Shown: positions 25,952 to 40,021, numbered from the stretch's first letter. The stretch: DNA of 64,000 bases from DATBQN01 sp963799925 (GCA_963799925.1 CAWCYZ010000002.1:1240001-1304000); one strand, 5' to 3'. Notes: a model not told the origin generated them from the letters alone. Translations and numbers: made by a program.

Positions 25952-26518
25952 TCAGCCGGGGGGTTGCTGGCGGTTCCGGGGAGAGGAGCCCCGCTCCTCG
26001 GCGGCGAGCCGGCCCAGGCCGCGAAGGTTGATCCCGTTGACCAGCGCGTGGGCCATCACGGGCGCCAGCAGGTTGCCGCGCCAGAGCATGATCCAGCCGA
26101 GGAGGAAGCCGGCGACGAGGGCGAAGGCCGTCCACAGGCGGAAGGCGCGGCCCGGTCCAGTATGGAGGAGGGCGAAGAGGAGCGCGGCGGGGATCCAGCC
26201 GACCGTCGCCTGGACGGCGCCGCGGAAGAAGAGCTCCTCGGCGAAGCCCGAGAGGAGCGCGAGGGCGATCGCCTCAGAGGTGGTCACCGGCCCGAGGAGG
26301 CCCGCCAGCCGGTCCTCGAGGTCGCGCGACGCGGGGAGGAAGCGCCGGGCGAGGCGCCAGATGCCCCAGAGCGCCAGGCCGCCCCCGATCCCCACGCCGA
26401 GATCCCGCCACCAGCCGTGGCGGGCGACGAAGAGCGAGAGCGGGATGGGCCCGTGGCGGGCGAGCCCGATCCAGAGACAGCCGGCCAGCGCCAGCACCAG
26501 GTAGAACGTCCAGGCCAT
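25952..26518 (-). CDS. CPBP-family intramembrane metalloprotease
   Basis: A 188-residue membrane protein with about six helices. Conserved CPBP motifs: GFAEELFFRGAVQ (about residues 90-102), LLFALLHTG (about 113) and PVMAHALVNG (about 153). Together they give the Glu-Glu/His metal site of the Abi/CAAX-protease family. Substrates are unknown; relatives cleave prenylated or bacteriocin-related peptides. It lies between the M20 peptidase and gyrA on the same strand, but with about 100-base gaps, so its transcription unit is unclear. Confidence 0.88.
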   Translation of the reverse strand: MAWTFYLVLALAGCLWIGLARHGPIPLSLFVARHGWWRDLGVGIGGGLALWGIWRLARRFLPASRDLEDRLAGLLGPVTTSEAIALALLSGFAEELFFRGAVQATVGWIPAALLFALLHTGPGRAFRLWTAFALVAGFLLGWIMLWRGNLLAPVMAHALVNGINLRGLGRLAAEERGSSPRNRQQPPG

Positions 26519-26561
26519 CCGGTAGAAGCGGCCGGCCGGCCTGGAGGGCGAATCGCCGACG

Positions 26562-29132
<2,571 letters not shown>

Positions 29133-29226
29133 GGCTTGGCTTTGTTCTCAACTGTTTTTTCTAACGGCGCGCGGCACGGAGCCGGCTCTGGTCATGAAGT
29201 GGGTTCCGAATCTGGTTGCGGGCTGC

Positions 29227-29622
29227 CTACAGCTTGTCGACCCGCTCGCGGGCGACGCGCAGGCGTTCCTCTTCCCAGCGCTTCGATTCCTTGTCGGCGT
29301 CCTCGATCGCCCGCGCCTTGGGGATGACCTCCGTCTCGTAGCGCCGGTTGGCGGCGGAGATCCTCTCGTCGACGTGGCCGACGTAGGCCTCGATCTGGTC
29401 GTCGGGGGCCTCGAAGAGGATCAACCCCTTGTCCCCCAGCACCGCCAGCGAGCGCAGCGAGGGCGGGATGCGAAGCCCGACCGGCTTGAGGAAGAACTGG
29501 TTCCAGTCGTTGGGCAGGTGAGAGGTGCTGAGGCGGATCTGGACGTCGATCAAACTGCGATCCCGCTTGTTGATCCCGAGTATCTCCGGCTTGCCGCGCT
29601 CTACGGGTTTCCAAGAATCCAT
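29227..29622 (-). CDS. Conserved-looking protein of unknown function between gyrB and gyrA
   Basis: A 131-residue protein from ATG 29622, preceded by CAGGAGAT at the right spacing. It has no recognisable family motif: an N-terminal beta-rich half (VQIRLSTSHLPNDWNQFF, LILFEAPDDQIEAYVGHV) and a charged alpha-helical C-terminal third ending RVARERVDKL. Codon use is like gyrB and gyrA. It starts 15 bases after the gyrB stop and 95 bases before gyrA, so it should be made with gyrase. A role in gyrase expression or function is only inferred from position. Confidence 0.7.
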   Translation of the reverse strand: MDSWKPVERGKPEILGINKRDRSLIDVQIRLSTSHLPNDWNQFFLKPVGLRIPPSLRSLAVLGDKGLILFEAPDDQIEAYVGHVDERISAANRRYETEVIPKARAIEDADKESKRWEEERLRVARERVDKL

Positions 29623-29636
29623 GGCTATCTCCTGCA

Positions 29637-32099
<2,463 letters not shown>

Positions 32100-32159
32100 G
32101 CCGCTCTCCGCTCACTTCTCTGTGGTTGTTGGCTCCCCCAGGTAACGGGGGAAATCGAG

Positions 32160-32181
32160 GCTTGTAAACAATACCACAAGC
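32160..32181 (-). promoter_or_regulatory. Inverted repeat in the gyrB upstream region (possible operator)
   Basis: GCTTGT (32160-32165), ten bases, ACAAGC (32176-32181): a perfect 6-bp dyad about 65 bases before the gyrB start. On the minus strand TATTGT in its centre could serve as a -10. AATCGAGGCTT occurs here (about 32154) and again at about 32214. An autoregulatory or supercoiling-sensitive promoter is possible but unproven. The rest of the 281-base recF-gyrB gap shows nothing else recognisable. Confidence 0.35.
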
Positions 32182-32380
32182 GCTCTCGAAATTCTAGCTG
32201 TAGCTCATTGAAAAATCGAGGCTTAGGGGATTGGAGCACCCCTCCTGGAAGCGCTGCGGCCGGCCGCCTCACGGCGGCGGCGCGAAGCCCTGCAAGACGG
32301 TCGATTTCAGCTTGGTTTCGCTCGGCTGACCCAGTGGAGAAAACAGCCATGCGGCGGCGGAAATTTCTTTCTTCCCTGCT

Positions 32381-33442
32381 TCAAAGCGCCACGATTCGGC
32401 CCGCCTCCATCTGCCACAGCGAGCCGACGGGGAGGGTCAGCCAGACCTGCGGCCGGTTGGAGCTCGCGACGATCTGCTCGGCACCGGCGAAGACGTTCCA
32501 GACGGCGGCGAGCGTCGGGGGGGCGAGCTCGGCGTCGGCATCGTCCAGGAGGTAGACCGGGCTCCTGCCGGCGGCGGCGATCACCCGGCCATGGGCGGCC
32601 ATGAGGAGGAGGGAGAGAGCCTTCTTCTCGCCGGCCGAGCCGACCCGGCCGAGCTCGCGCTCCCCCCAGAGGATCTCGAGATCGTCGCGGTGGGGCCCGA
32701 GGAGCGGGAGCTGACGCTGGCGCTCACGGTCGGAGATGCGCTCCAGGCTCTCGCGGATCGCCTCCGTTCCCCCGAGCCCCGAGGCGGGCGAGGGGCGATA
32801 GCGAAGATCCACCGGCGGAAAGGGGAGGTCGGCCTCGCCGAGGACCTCCGCCAAACGGCCCGCGAGCGCCTCGACGTAGCTCCGCCGCCGGGCGATGAGC
32901 TCGGCCGCGGCGCCGGCGAGGACCTCGTTCCAAGCTTCGAGCCCGTGGCCGCCCGAGGCGAGGAGCTCGCGCTTCTGGCGCAGAGCCCGGCGGTAGCGGC
33001 CGAGAACCTCGAGCGCCGCCGGGCGCTGGCCGAGGACGCCGCGGTCGAGGAAGCGCCGGCGCAGGACCGGCGGACCGGAGAGCATCTCGGAGTCGCCGGT
33101 CGCCCAGGCGACGACCGGGAGAACGGCCAGGTGCTCGGCGAGCGGCGCCGGGCGGCCATTGACGGTCCGCAGGCGCCACTCTCCGCCGAAGCCGACCTCG
33201 AGGCGGGTCCGCTGCTCGCCCGCGGCCTCTCCCTCGAGGTGGAAGAGATCGCTCCCGTGGCGGATGCAGTCGCCGAGCTGCGCGGTACGGAAGCTCCGGG
33301 TGGTGGCGAGGACGTAGACGGCCTCGAGGAGGCTCGTCTTCCCCGCGCCGTTGCCGCCGAGGACCAGGTGCGAGCCCGGCGCCGGCCGCCAGACGAGTGG
33401 CTCTAGGTTGCGGAAGCCGCTCGCGGCTAGCTGGGCGAGCAC
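32381..33442 (-). CDS. recF: Recombination protein RecF
   Basis: A 353-residue SMC-like ATPase. Walker A is LGGNGAGKTSLLEA (about residues 28-41). The segment GSAGEKKALSLLLMAA (about 270) contains the signature motif, and the Walker B strand is VYLLDDADAEL (about 297). RecF with RecO and RecR loads RecA at gaps. Its place between dnaN and gyrB is the classic order. It follows dnaN by 19 bases on the same strand, so the two are probably co-transcribed. Confidence 0.95.
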   Translation of the reverse strand: MLAQLAASGFRNLEPLVWRPAPGSHLVLGGNGAGKTSLLEAVYVLATTRSFRTAQLGDCIRHGSDLFHLEGEAAGEQRTRLEVGFGGEWRLRTVNGRPAPLAEHLAVLPVVAWATGDSEMLSGPPVLRRRFLDRGVLGQRPAALEVLGRYRRALRQKRELLASGGHGLEAWNEVLAGAAAELIARRRSYVEALAGRLAEVLGEADLPFPPVDLRYRPSPASGLGGTEAIRESLERISDRERQRQLPLLGPHRDDLEILWGERELGRVGSAGEKKALSLLLMAAHGRVIAAAGRSPVYLLDDADAELAPPTLAAVWNVFAGAEQIVASSNRPQVWLTLPVGSLWQMEAGRIVAL

Positions 33443-33461
33443 GCGTCCCCGCGTCTGAGGA

Positions 33462-34577
33462 TCAAATGCGCATCGGCATGATCACGCAGAGATAGCGGCC
33501 GTCTGGCCCGTCCTGCGGGTAACCCACGCACTGGGTGTTCTCGTCCTTGAGCTCCAGCCGCACGCGATCGGTCTCGACCGCGGCGAGGAACTGCGACAGG
33601 TAGTCCGGATTCATCCCGACCCGGAACTCCGGCCCGTCATAGGTGCAGGACACCTCCTCGGTCGCCTCGCCGAGGTCCGGGTTCGCCGCCGAGATCACCA
33701 TCTGGTCGGGGGTGAACTGCAGGCGCACGGCGCGCGCGCGATCGCCGGTCAGCAGGGCCACCCGCTGCACGGCCTCGGCCAGGGGCTTGCGGTCGAAGAC
33801 GACCTTCTTGTCGTTGTCCTTGGCGATCACCCGCTCGTAGTCGGGGAAGGTCCCTTCGAGGATGCGACAGATGAGCTCGCGGCGGGCGACCCGGAACGAG
33901 AGGTGGTGCTCGCCGCGGCGGTAGGCGAGCTTGCCCTCGCCTTCCAGGCGCTGGATCTCCTGCAGGGCCTTGCGCGGCACCAGGACCGAGTCGCCTTCCG
34001 CGCCACCCTCGAGGGCGCCCTCGACGAGCGCCAGGCGGTGGCCATCGGTCGCGACCATCTCGAGGGCACCGTCCTTGAGCTTCAACAGCGCCCCGTTGAG
34101 CTGGAAGCGCGACTCCTCGGCCGAGACCGCGAAGAGGATCTTGGCGACCATGCGGCGGAACTCGGCGAACGGGATCTCGGTCGCGGCATTTCCAGGATCG
34201 GCGGCGTGGCCGTCGACGACGGGGAGGGTCGGAAAGTCGTCCGGCGCCATGCCGTGGATCTTGAAGCGCGACTTGCCGGCGCGGATGGTGAGCACCCGCG
34301 GCTCGTCGAGGACGAGGTCGATCTCCTCGCTGGTCAGGGCGCGGACGATCTCCTGGAACTTCTTCGCCTGGATGGCGATCCCCCCCTCCTGGCGGACGTC
34401 GGACTCGCACCAGGAGGTGAGCGAGACGTCGAGGTCGGTCGCCGCCAGATGCAGGCGGTCGCCCCGCGCGGTGAGCAGCAGGTGCGACAGCACCGGGATG
34501 GTCGTCTTGCGCTCGACGATCCCCTGCATGGGGATGAGCTCGCTCAGGAGCTCGCTGCGATTGGCTCGAATTTCCAT
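33462..34577 (-). CDS. dnaN: DNA polymerase III sliding clamp (beta subunit)
   Basis: A 371-residue protein, normal length for three clamp domains. It opens MEIRANRSELLSELIPMQGI and contains the family segments RKTTIPVLSHLLL (about 23) and EIPFAEFRRMVAKILFAVSAEESR. It ends in the hydrophobic-pocket tail RYLCVIMPMRI, with the M-P-M-R motif. The homodimeric ring tethers polymerase to DNA. ATG 34577 is preceded by GGAAAT...GGTG-type sequence. The dnaA gene lies upstream across a 259-base gap that may be the origin. Confidence 0.98.
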   Translation of the reverse strand: MEIRANRSELLSELIPMQGIVERKTTIPVLSHLLLTARGDRLHLAATDLDVSLTSWCESDVRQEGGIAIQAKKFQEIVRALTSEEIDLVLDEPRVLTIRAGKSRFKIHGMAPDDFPTLPVVDGHAADPGNAATEIPFAEFRRMVAKILFAVSAEESRFQLNGALLKLKDGALEMVATDGHRLALVEGALEGGAEGDSVLVPRKALQEIQRLEGEGKLAYRRGEHHLSFRVARRELICRILEGTFPDYERVIAKDNDKKVVFDRKPLAEAVQRVALLTGDRARAVRLQFTPDQMVISAANPDLGEATEEVSCTYDGPEFRVGMNPDYLSQFLAAVETDRVRLELKDENTQCVGYPQDGPDGRYLCVIMPMRI

Positions 34578-34836
34578 GCACCCCTTCTCCGTCTTGAAAG
34601 GAAATATAGCATCAGAGTAGTCGTAACCGAAGGCGGCTCCCGAAGCTGCGGAAAGCCGCGCTAAGTCGCTGATCCCTCATACCTTCGTTCACCTCGAAAA
34701 GCCCGGCTGAAAGCTGTGGACGGCCTGTGGAGGCGGTGCGGAGCGGAGCGGAAAAAAACCCGGCGGCGAAGCTTTCCGCAGCCGCCTCCGCCGGCGACGC
34801 ACAGGCATTTTCACAGCCTTTAAGGCCCGCACCGGC
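34578..34836. other. dnaA-dnaN intergenic region, candidate oriC
   Basis: The 259 bases between dnaA and dnaN are the usual bacterial oriC position. I see no perfect TTATCCACA box. Two TGTGGA cores 11 bases apart (about 34717 and 34728, minus-strand TCCACA), a TTTTCACAG (about 34809) and A-rich runs (GGAAAAAAAC about 34750) are degenerate candidates. A short AT-richer patch at 34600-34620 could unwind. Gene order supports the origin; box quality does not strongly. The dnaN promoter must also be here. Confidence 0.45.
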
Positions 34837-36129
34837 TCAAGTGAAGTGCTGGGAGATGGAGCGTAGGGTCCGCTCGAGGTCGGGGTCGCCGGAGCGCCGT
34901 TCCTCGATGTCCTTGACCGCGTACATCACCGTCGAGTGGTGTTTGTCGTTGAAGATCTTGCCGATCTCCGGATAGGAGAGCGGGGTGAGCTGGCGCAGGA
35001 GATACATCGCCATCTTGCGCGGGAAGACCACCTGCTGCGAGTTGTTCTTGCTCTTGATCTCCTTGACCGTCAAGCCGTAGTGGTGAGCCACCCGGCGCAC
35101 CACCTCGTTGGGCTCGACGCGTTGCCCCTCGGGCGGCAGGATGTCCTTCAAGGTCTCGCGGGTGAGCTCGAGCGAGATCGGCTTGCCGGTCAAGGAAGAG
35201 AAAGCGATCACGCGGTTGAGCAGGCCTTCGAGCTCGCGGATGTTCGAGCGCACCTGTTGGGCGATGAAGTCGGCGACCGCCGGCGGCAGCTCGATCGCCT
35301 CGAAGTCCGCCTTGCGGCGGAGGATCGCGACCTTGGTCTCGAGGTCCGGCGGCTGGATGTCGGCGATCAGCCCCCACTCGAAGCGGCTGCGCAGGCGCTC
35401 CTCGAGGGTCGGGATGTTTCGCGGCGACGAGTCGGACGAGAGGATGATCTGCTTCTGGCTGGTATAGAGCGTGTTGAAGGTGTGGAAGAACTCCTCCTGC
35501 GTCCGCTCCTTGTTGGCGAGGAACTGGACGTCGTCGATCAGCAGCACGTCGATCGTCCGGTAGCGTTCGCGGAAAGCCGGCATGCGGTCGAAGCGGATCG
35601 AGTTGATCAGCTCGTTGACGAACTGCTCGGCTGCCAGGTAGAGGACGCGCAGCTGCGGGTGCGCCGTCTGGATGTGCGAGCCGATGGCGTGGAGGAGATG
35701 GGTCTTGCCGAGCCCGACTCCGCCGTAGAGGAAGAGCGGGTTGTAGCTCTGCGACGGCGCCTCGGCGACCGCCCGCGCCGCGGCGTGGGCGAACTGGTTC
35801 GAGCTGCCGACGACGAAGTTGGCGAACAGGTACTTGGGGTTGAAATGCCCGCGCCCGGTCGGCTCGACCGGCGGTGCCGCCGCCTTCTCCTCGAGCGAGA
35901 AGAGAACCTCGAACGAAGAGCCGCCGAGGCCGGCGACGGCGCGGTCGACCTGCGGCCGGAAGCTCTCCTCGAGGGTGTGGAGGAAGCGGGAGTTGGGCGC
36001 CAGCAGGACGAGGCGGTCCGCGTGCTCGCTCTGCACCTTGAGCGGCCGGAACCAGGTGGAGAATTCCTCGGGGTCGAGCTGTTGCTGGAGCTGTCGTTGG
36101 AGCCGTAGCCAGAGGGATGGATCAGACAT
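34837..36129 (-). CDS. dnaA: Chromosomal replication initiator protein DnaA
   Basis: A 430-residue AAA+ protein. Domain I covers residues 1-75 and a short linker follows. The ATPase has Walker A GGVGLGKTHLL (about 136-146), Walker B LLIDDVQFLAN (about 193) and the sensor region SSDSSPRNI. Domain IV contains the DNA-binding HHSTVMYAVKDIEE signature in slightly altered form (KHHST for DHST). It binds DnaA boxes and opens the origin. The gene heads the dnaA-dnaN-recF-gyrB series on the minus strand. The family-typical length is 440-470, so it has a short domain II. Confidence 0.98.
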   Translation of the reverse strand: MSDPSLWLRLQRQLQQQLDPEEFSTWFRPLKVQSEHADRLVLLAPNSRFLHTLEESFRPQVDRAVAGLGGSSFEVLFSLEEKAAAPPVEPTGRGHFNPKYLFANFVVGSSNQFAHAAARAVAEAPSQSYNPLFLYGGVGLGKTHLLHAIGSHIQTAHPQLRVLYLAAEQFVNELINSIRFDRMPAFRERYRTIDVLLIDDVQFLANKERTQEEFFHTFNTLYTSQKQIILSSDSSPRNIPTLEERLRSRFEWGLIADIQPPDLETKVAILRRKADFEAIELPPAVADFIAQQVRSNIRELEGLLNRVIAFSSLTGKPISLELTRETLKDILPPEGQRVEPNEVVRRVAHHYGLTVKEIKSKNNSQQVVFPRKMAMYLLRQLTPLSYPEIGKIFNDKHHSTVMYAVKDIEERRSGDPDLERTLRSISQHFT

Positions 36130-36246
36130 CTGCGAGCTCGCGGCCGAAAGACACAGATATTTTCAACAGGAATTCCACACCTTGCGGAAATCCCCGCGGT
36201 ACGGAGACTGGAGCTTGTGAGCAGTGGTCCCGGCGACGACTGCGTG

Positions 36247-36274
36247 ACTATAACACAGCCGCCCGAGCCCGCAA
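36247..36274 (-). promoter_or_regulatory. Promoter upstream of dnaA
   Basis: On the minus strand TTGCGG (36274-36269), a 16-base spacer and TATAGT (36252-36247). The leader to the dnaA ATG would be about 110 bases and contains weak DnaA-box-like TGTGGAATT (about 36172) and TTGAAAATA, which could allow autoregulation. The remaining part of the 288-base gap to sppA shows nothing else. Confidence 0.5.
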
Positions 36275-36417
36275 GACCTCCCGGAACAGATCGCAGAAGT
36301 GACGATATGTCAATGACTTACCGTAGCTGGCCAGCTCCCCCGGCGAGGGTTGGCGGAAGGCGGCTCCAGGAGGCGGCGACAAAACCCCGAGCGCCCTTCC
36401 GCCCGATGCCACAGCGC

Positions 36418-38137
36418 TCAAAACGGCTGCGCCAGACGACGTTCCCCGGGCGGCAGCTCGAGCAGCTCGGGAGACCGGTTCTCGAGCGCCCGAACGAGCT
36501 GGACGAGCGCCTCGGGGAGCGGCGAGTCGCGGCGGTCGCGGAACATCTCGAGCCAGCTCCTCGGGTGCGGATAGAACTCTAAGCCGATCGCGGCGTCGGC
36601 GGGGATACCGGCCGCCTGGCGCGCCAGCTCGATGGCTCGGTCGAGGCCGCCGATCTCGTCGACCAGGCCGATCGGCTTGGCGTCGGCGCCGGTCCACACC
36701 CGGCCGCCGGCGATGGCGTCGACCGCCTGCCGGGTCATGTGCCGCCCGGCCGCTACGTGGCCGACGAAGAGATCGTAGACCTGCCCCATCAGACGCTCGA
36801 CCTGCGCCGTCTGCGCCGGCGTGTAGGTATCGGTCGAGCCGTAGAGGTCGGCGTTGGCGCCGCGCTTGAGCTGGTCGTGGGTGATGCCGAGGATGTCGTG
36901 CTCGAAGCGGCGGGTGGCGAACTTGCCGCCGACGACGCCGATCGAGCCGGTGAGGGTTGCCGCCTCGGCGACGATGCGGTTGGCGCGGGCCGCGATGTAG
37001 TAGCCGCCCGAGGCCGCATAGTCGGACATCGAGACGATGACCGGCTTCCTCCGCTGCAGCCGCTCGACCTCGTGGAGGATGAGATCGGAGGCGAGGGCCG
37101 AGCCGCCCGGGCTGTCGACCCGCAGCACCACCGCCGGGATGCCGTCGTCCTCGGCCACCTGGTGGAGGGTCTCGGCCAGGTCCTCCGAGCCGATCGAGGA
37201 GGAGCTGCTGAACGGCCCCGCGGTGGCGCGGCCGCGGCGGATCTCGCCCTCGGCGAAGATCACCGCCAGCCGCCGGCCGGAGAGGCCGCGGCCGCCGTCG
37301 TAGCTCTCGAGCCGTACCAGGTGCGGCCGGCCGCCGGCCAGCCGGCGGATGCGGTCGCGGAACTCATCGGCGTAGCCGATACGGTCGACCAGCCCCTTGG
37401 CCTTGGCCTCGACGGCGGTATAGGGGGCGGCATCGATGGCGCCGCGCACCGCCTCGGGGGTCAGCCGGCGCGACTCGGCGACGCCGTCGACGATCTGCCC
37501 GTAGAGGCTGTCGAGCACGGCGTTGAGCGCCCGCGCCGCGGCGGGGGTGTACTGCGTCTCGGTGAAGGTCTCGGCGGCGCTCTTGTACTCGCCGATGTGA
37601 TTGAAATCGGGATCGATCTTGAGCTTGTCGAGCGCGCCGCGGAGGAAGCGGCTGTCGATCAGCATGCCGAGGAGATTCAGGTTTCCGGCCGGCGACATCT
37701 GGATGTGGTCGCAGGCGCTGGCCAGGAAGTAGTCGAGGGTGCCGTTGCCTCCTTCGCCGACGGTGTCCATGTAGCACTCGACGAACTTGCCGGCGGCTCG
37801 GAGGCCCCTGAGCTGGCGGCGCAGCTCCTCGGCCTTGGCGAGCCCCATGTCGGCGCCCTCGACGTAGACCGCGATGCCGCGCACCGCGGCGTCGGCGCGC
37901 GCGGCGCGGAAGGCGGGGTAGAGCTCGGCCATGCTGTCGGCACTGGCGCGGCCGCCGAAGGGGAGCGCCGGCTCGACCTCCTGCTCGACGACGGGGCGGT
38001 CCACTCTCCAGACGAGCACCGTCGAGCCGCCGCCTACACCGAGCGGGACGGCTCTTGCCGGCGATGGCGATGCCGACGATGGCGGCGGCGACAGCGATGC
38101 CGATCAGGACGACGAAGGCGATCAGGAGGCGTTTCAT
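36418..38137 (-). CDS. sppA: Signal peptide peptidase SppA (long form), frameshift near the N terminus
   Basis: The main frame (38019-36418, 533 residues) is a double-domain S49 protease. The catalytic lysine is in HIGEYKSAAETF (about residue 166) and the serine in DYAASGGYYIA (about 353); family size is right. Its natural N-terminal membrane anchor (MKRLLIAFVVLIGIAVAAAI) lies in another frame from ATG 38137. The frames join at about 38055-38065 if one base is changed. It would degrade cleaved signal peptides in the inner membrane. With the shift as read, only a GTG at 38019 starts the soluble part, losing the anchor. Confidence 0.88.
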
Positions 38138-38177
38138 GCCTCTATCCTAGCGCGCAGGCCCGTCCGGGCCCCCTCCC

Positions 38178-39083
38178 TCAGCCCTGGGCGCGATCCCGCG
38201 GGTCGCCATGCGGCGCGTTGGCGAGCACGAACTCGATCATCGCGCCCGCGATGTCGACCCCGGTCGCCTTCTCGATGCCCTCGAGCCCCGGCGAGCTGTT
38301 GACCTCGAGGACCATCGGCCCCTCGGCCGAGGGGATCAGGTCCACCCCGGCGATGTTCAGGCCGAGCACCTCGGCGGCGTGGATGGCGGTCTGGCGCCAG
38401 GTCTCGTCGAGCTCGACGCCGCGCGCCTTGCCGCCGCGGTGGAGGTTCGACCGGAACTCCCCCTCGCTCGCTTGGCGCGACATCGCCGCGACGACCCGCC
38501 CGCCGACGACGATCGCCCGGTAGTCGGTCCCCGCCGCCTCGCGGATGAAGGCCTGGATCAGGAGGTTCTGCTTCAGGAAATGCATGGCATCGAGCATCGA
38601 CTCGGCAGATTTGACCGACTCGGCCAAGATGACGCCCTGGCCCTGCGTCCCCTCGAGGAGCTTCAGGATCACCGGCGCGCCGCCGACCTTCCGGATGGCC
38701 GACCGGAGGTCTTCCTTGCGGCGCACGAAGACGGTCGGCGGGATGCCGATGTCGTGGCGGGAGAGGAGCTGGAGGGCGCGGAGCTTGTCGCGGCTGCGCG
38801 AGATCGCCTGGCTCTCGTTGGCCGGGAAGACCCCCATCATCTCGAACTGCCGGAGCACCGCGAGGCCGTAGAAGGTGATCGAGGCGCCGATCCGCGGCAC
38901 GACGCCATCGAGGCCCGTCACCCGCTCGCCGTGGTGCCAGACCTCGGGACGCTTTTTCGACAGCTTGACCAAGCATTGGAGCGGGTCGAGCACCGAGACC
39001 TCGACGCCGCGTGCCTCGACCGCCGAGACGAGCCGGCTCGTCGAGTAGAGCGCCGCGTTGCGCGACAGGACGGCGATCTTCAT
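38178..39083 (-). CDS. rimK: RimK-type alpha-L-glutamate ligase
   Basis: A 301-residue ATP-grasp ligase. Visible family segments: MKIAVLSRNAALYSTSRL, PRIGASITFYG, LLEGTQGQGVILAES (ATP-grasp P-loop-like), QAFIREAAGTDYRAIVVG and LEVNSSPGLEGIEKATG (metal site). RimK adds glutamates to the C terminus of ribosomal protein S6 or makes poly-glutamate tails. It is directly downstream of a RimK-associated aspartic-type protease gene (29 bases apart) and upstream of sppA, so a three-gene modification/proteolysis unit is likely. Confidence 0.93.
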   Translation of the reverse strand: MKIAVLSRNAALYSTSRLVSAVEARGVEVSVLDPLQCLVKLSKKRPEVWHHGERVTGLDGVVPRIGASITFYGLAVLRQFEMMGVFPANESQAISRSRDKLRALQLLSRHDIGIPPTVFVRRKEDLRSAIRKVGGAPVILKLLEGTQGQGVILAESVKSAESMLDAMHFLKQNLLIQAFIREAAGTDYRAIVVGGRVVAAMSRQASEGEFRSNLHRGGKARGVELDETWRQTAIHAAEVLGLNIAGVDLIPSAEGPMVLEVNSSPGLEGIEKATGVDIAGAMIEFVLANAPHGDPRDRAQG

Positions 39084-39111
39084 GCGCGGGACTGACGCAA
39101 GCCCGGGGCCG

Positions 39112-39588
39112 TCATCGGCCGCCGGGGCGCCGGCGCCGCCCGAGGGCGTAGCGACGCGCGACGTCGACCAGGAAGTCCCCCTCGAGCGCCTTCCTGCCGA
39201 CGATCATGCGGAACAGCATCCCCGTGCGGTCGGTCAGGGTGAGGAGGATCCGCTTGCGGACCGCTCCCATCACCAGGTCGGTCGCGATCACCGGGCGGAT
39301 CTCGGGGTGGCCGCCCGAGTCGGTCACCTGGACGCGCCCCAGGAGGGGGGCGCGGGCGACCATCACCCGCTGGGGATGGCGGCGGTCGAAGGCTACGGTG
39401 AGCTCGACCTCGGCGCCGCCTGCCTCCGCGTCCTCGAAGACCTGGAGGGAGCTGACGTGGAGCGAGGAGGTGCGGGCGCCGGTGTCCATCTTCGCCTTGA
39501 GCCGGTGGATACCGAGCTCGGGGAGGTCGAGGTACTCCTTCCAACCCACCACGACCGGTCGCGCCCGTCTCTCGGCGGAGGAGAACAT
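39112..39588 (-). CDS. RimK-associated retropepsin-like protease (ATP-dependent zinc protease family)
   Basis: A 158-residue protein with the diagnostic segment LKAKMDTGARTSSLHV (about residues 29-44). The DTGA is the aspartic-protease-like active motif of this family, once named ATP-dependent zinc protease (RimB). Further family segments are VTDSGGHPEIRPVI and LLTLTDRTGMLFRMIVGRKAL. RimB-type proteins remove the glutamate tail added by RimK. Co-location with rimK supports the pairing. A hairpin-rich non-coding block lies upstream. Confidence 0.88.
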   Translation of the reverse strand: MFSSAERRARPVVVGWKEYLDLPELGIHRLKAKMDTGARTSSLHVSSLQVFEDAEAGGAEVELTVAFDRRHPQRVMVARAPLLGRVQVTDSGGHPEIRPVIATDLVMGAVRKRILLTLTDRTGMLFRMIVGRKALEGDFLVDVARRYALGRRRRPGGR

Positions 39589-39756
39589 CCACGACGATCA
39601 TACAGAGCCGAAGAAGAAATCGACGTCCGTGAAAGAAACGGCCGGCGCGGGTGGTACGGCGTGCACAATCGGCAATGCGCGGGCTCTCCCCTGGGAGGTG
39701 CAGCGCCCCGGAGCCGGGCGGCGGAAGGCTGCGCCCAGCCCTTCCGGCGATCTCCT

Positions 39757-39784
39757 TGCATAGGTGGAAACAACTAGCAATCAA
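39757..39784 (-). promoter_or_regulatory. Possible promoter for the protease-rimK-sppA unit
   Basis: On the minus strand TTGATT (39784-39779), a 16-base spacer and TATGCA (39762-39757), about 170 bases before the protease ATG at 39588. The local sequence is more AT-rich than its surroundings. The -10 is imperfect. Confidence 0.3.
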
Positions 39785-39992
39785 TACGTTAGCCCGGGTT
39801 CGTCGTCCTCGCGGCCGGCGGCGGGCCGCGCGCAAGAGAAGGCTGGCACGTCGGTTGCTTCGACGCGGGACAGGCTTCATAGCGTTACGGGGGAGGTTCC
39901 ACCCACCAAACCAGTTCCCGCCATGACGGGAGGTCTTCTGATCTCTCTCACCTTCCACCCCGCCCCCTTCTTAGGGACTCGCTCTGCACGAC

Positions 39993-40021
39993 ACCCAACC
40001 GGAGAGTTGGGGCCTCCCCCC
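39993..40021. repeat. 29-bp direct repeat, copy 1 (hairpin plus C-rich tail)
   Basis: ACCCAACCGGAGAG, then TTGGGGCCTCCCCCC. It is a 6-bp hairpin (CCCAAC, loop CGGAGA, GTTGGG) followed by GCCTCCCCCC. 28 of 29 bases match copy 2 at 40240-40268, 247 bases away. Confidence 0.9.
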
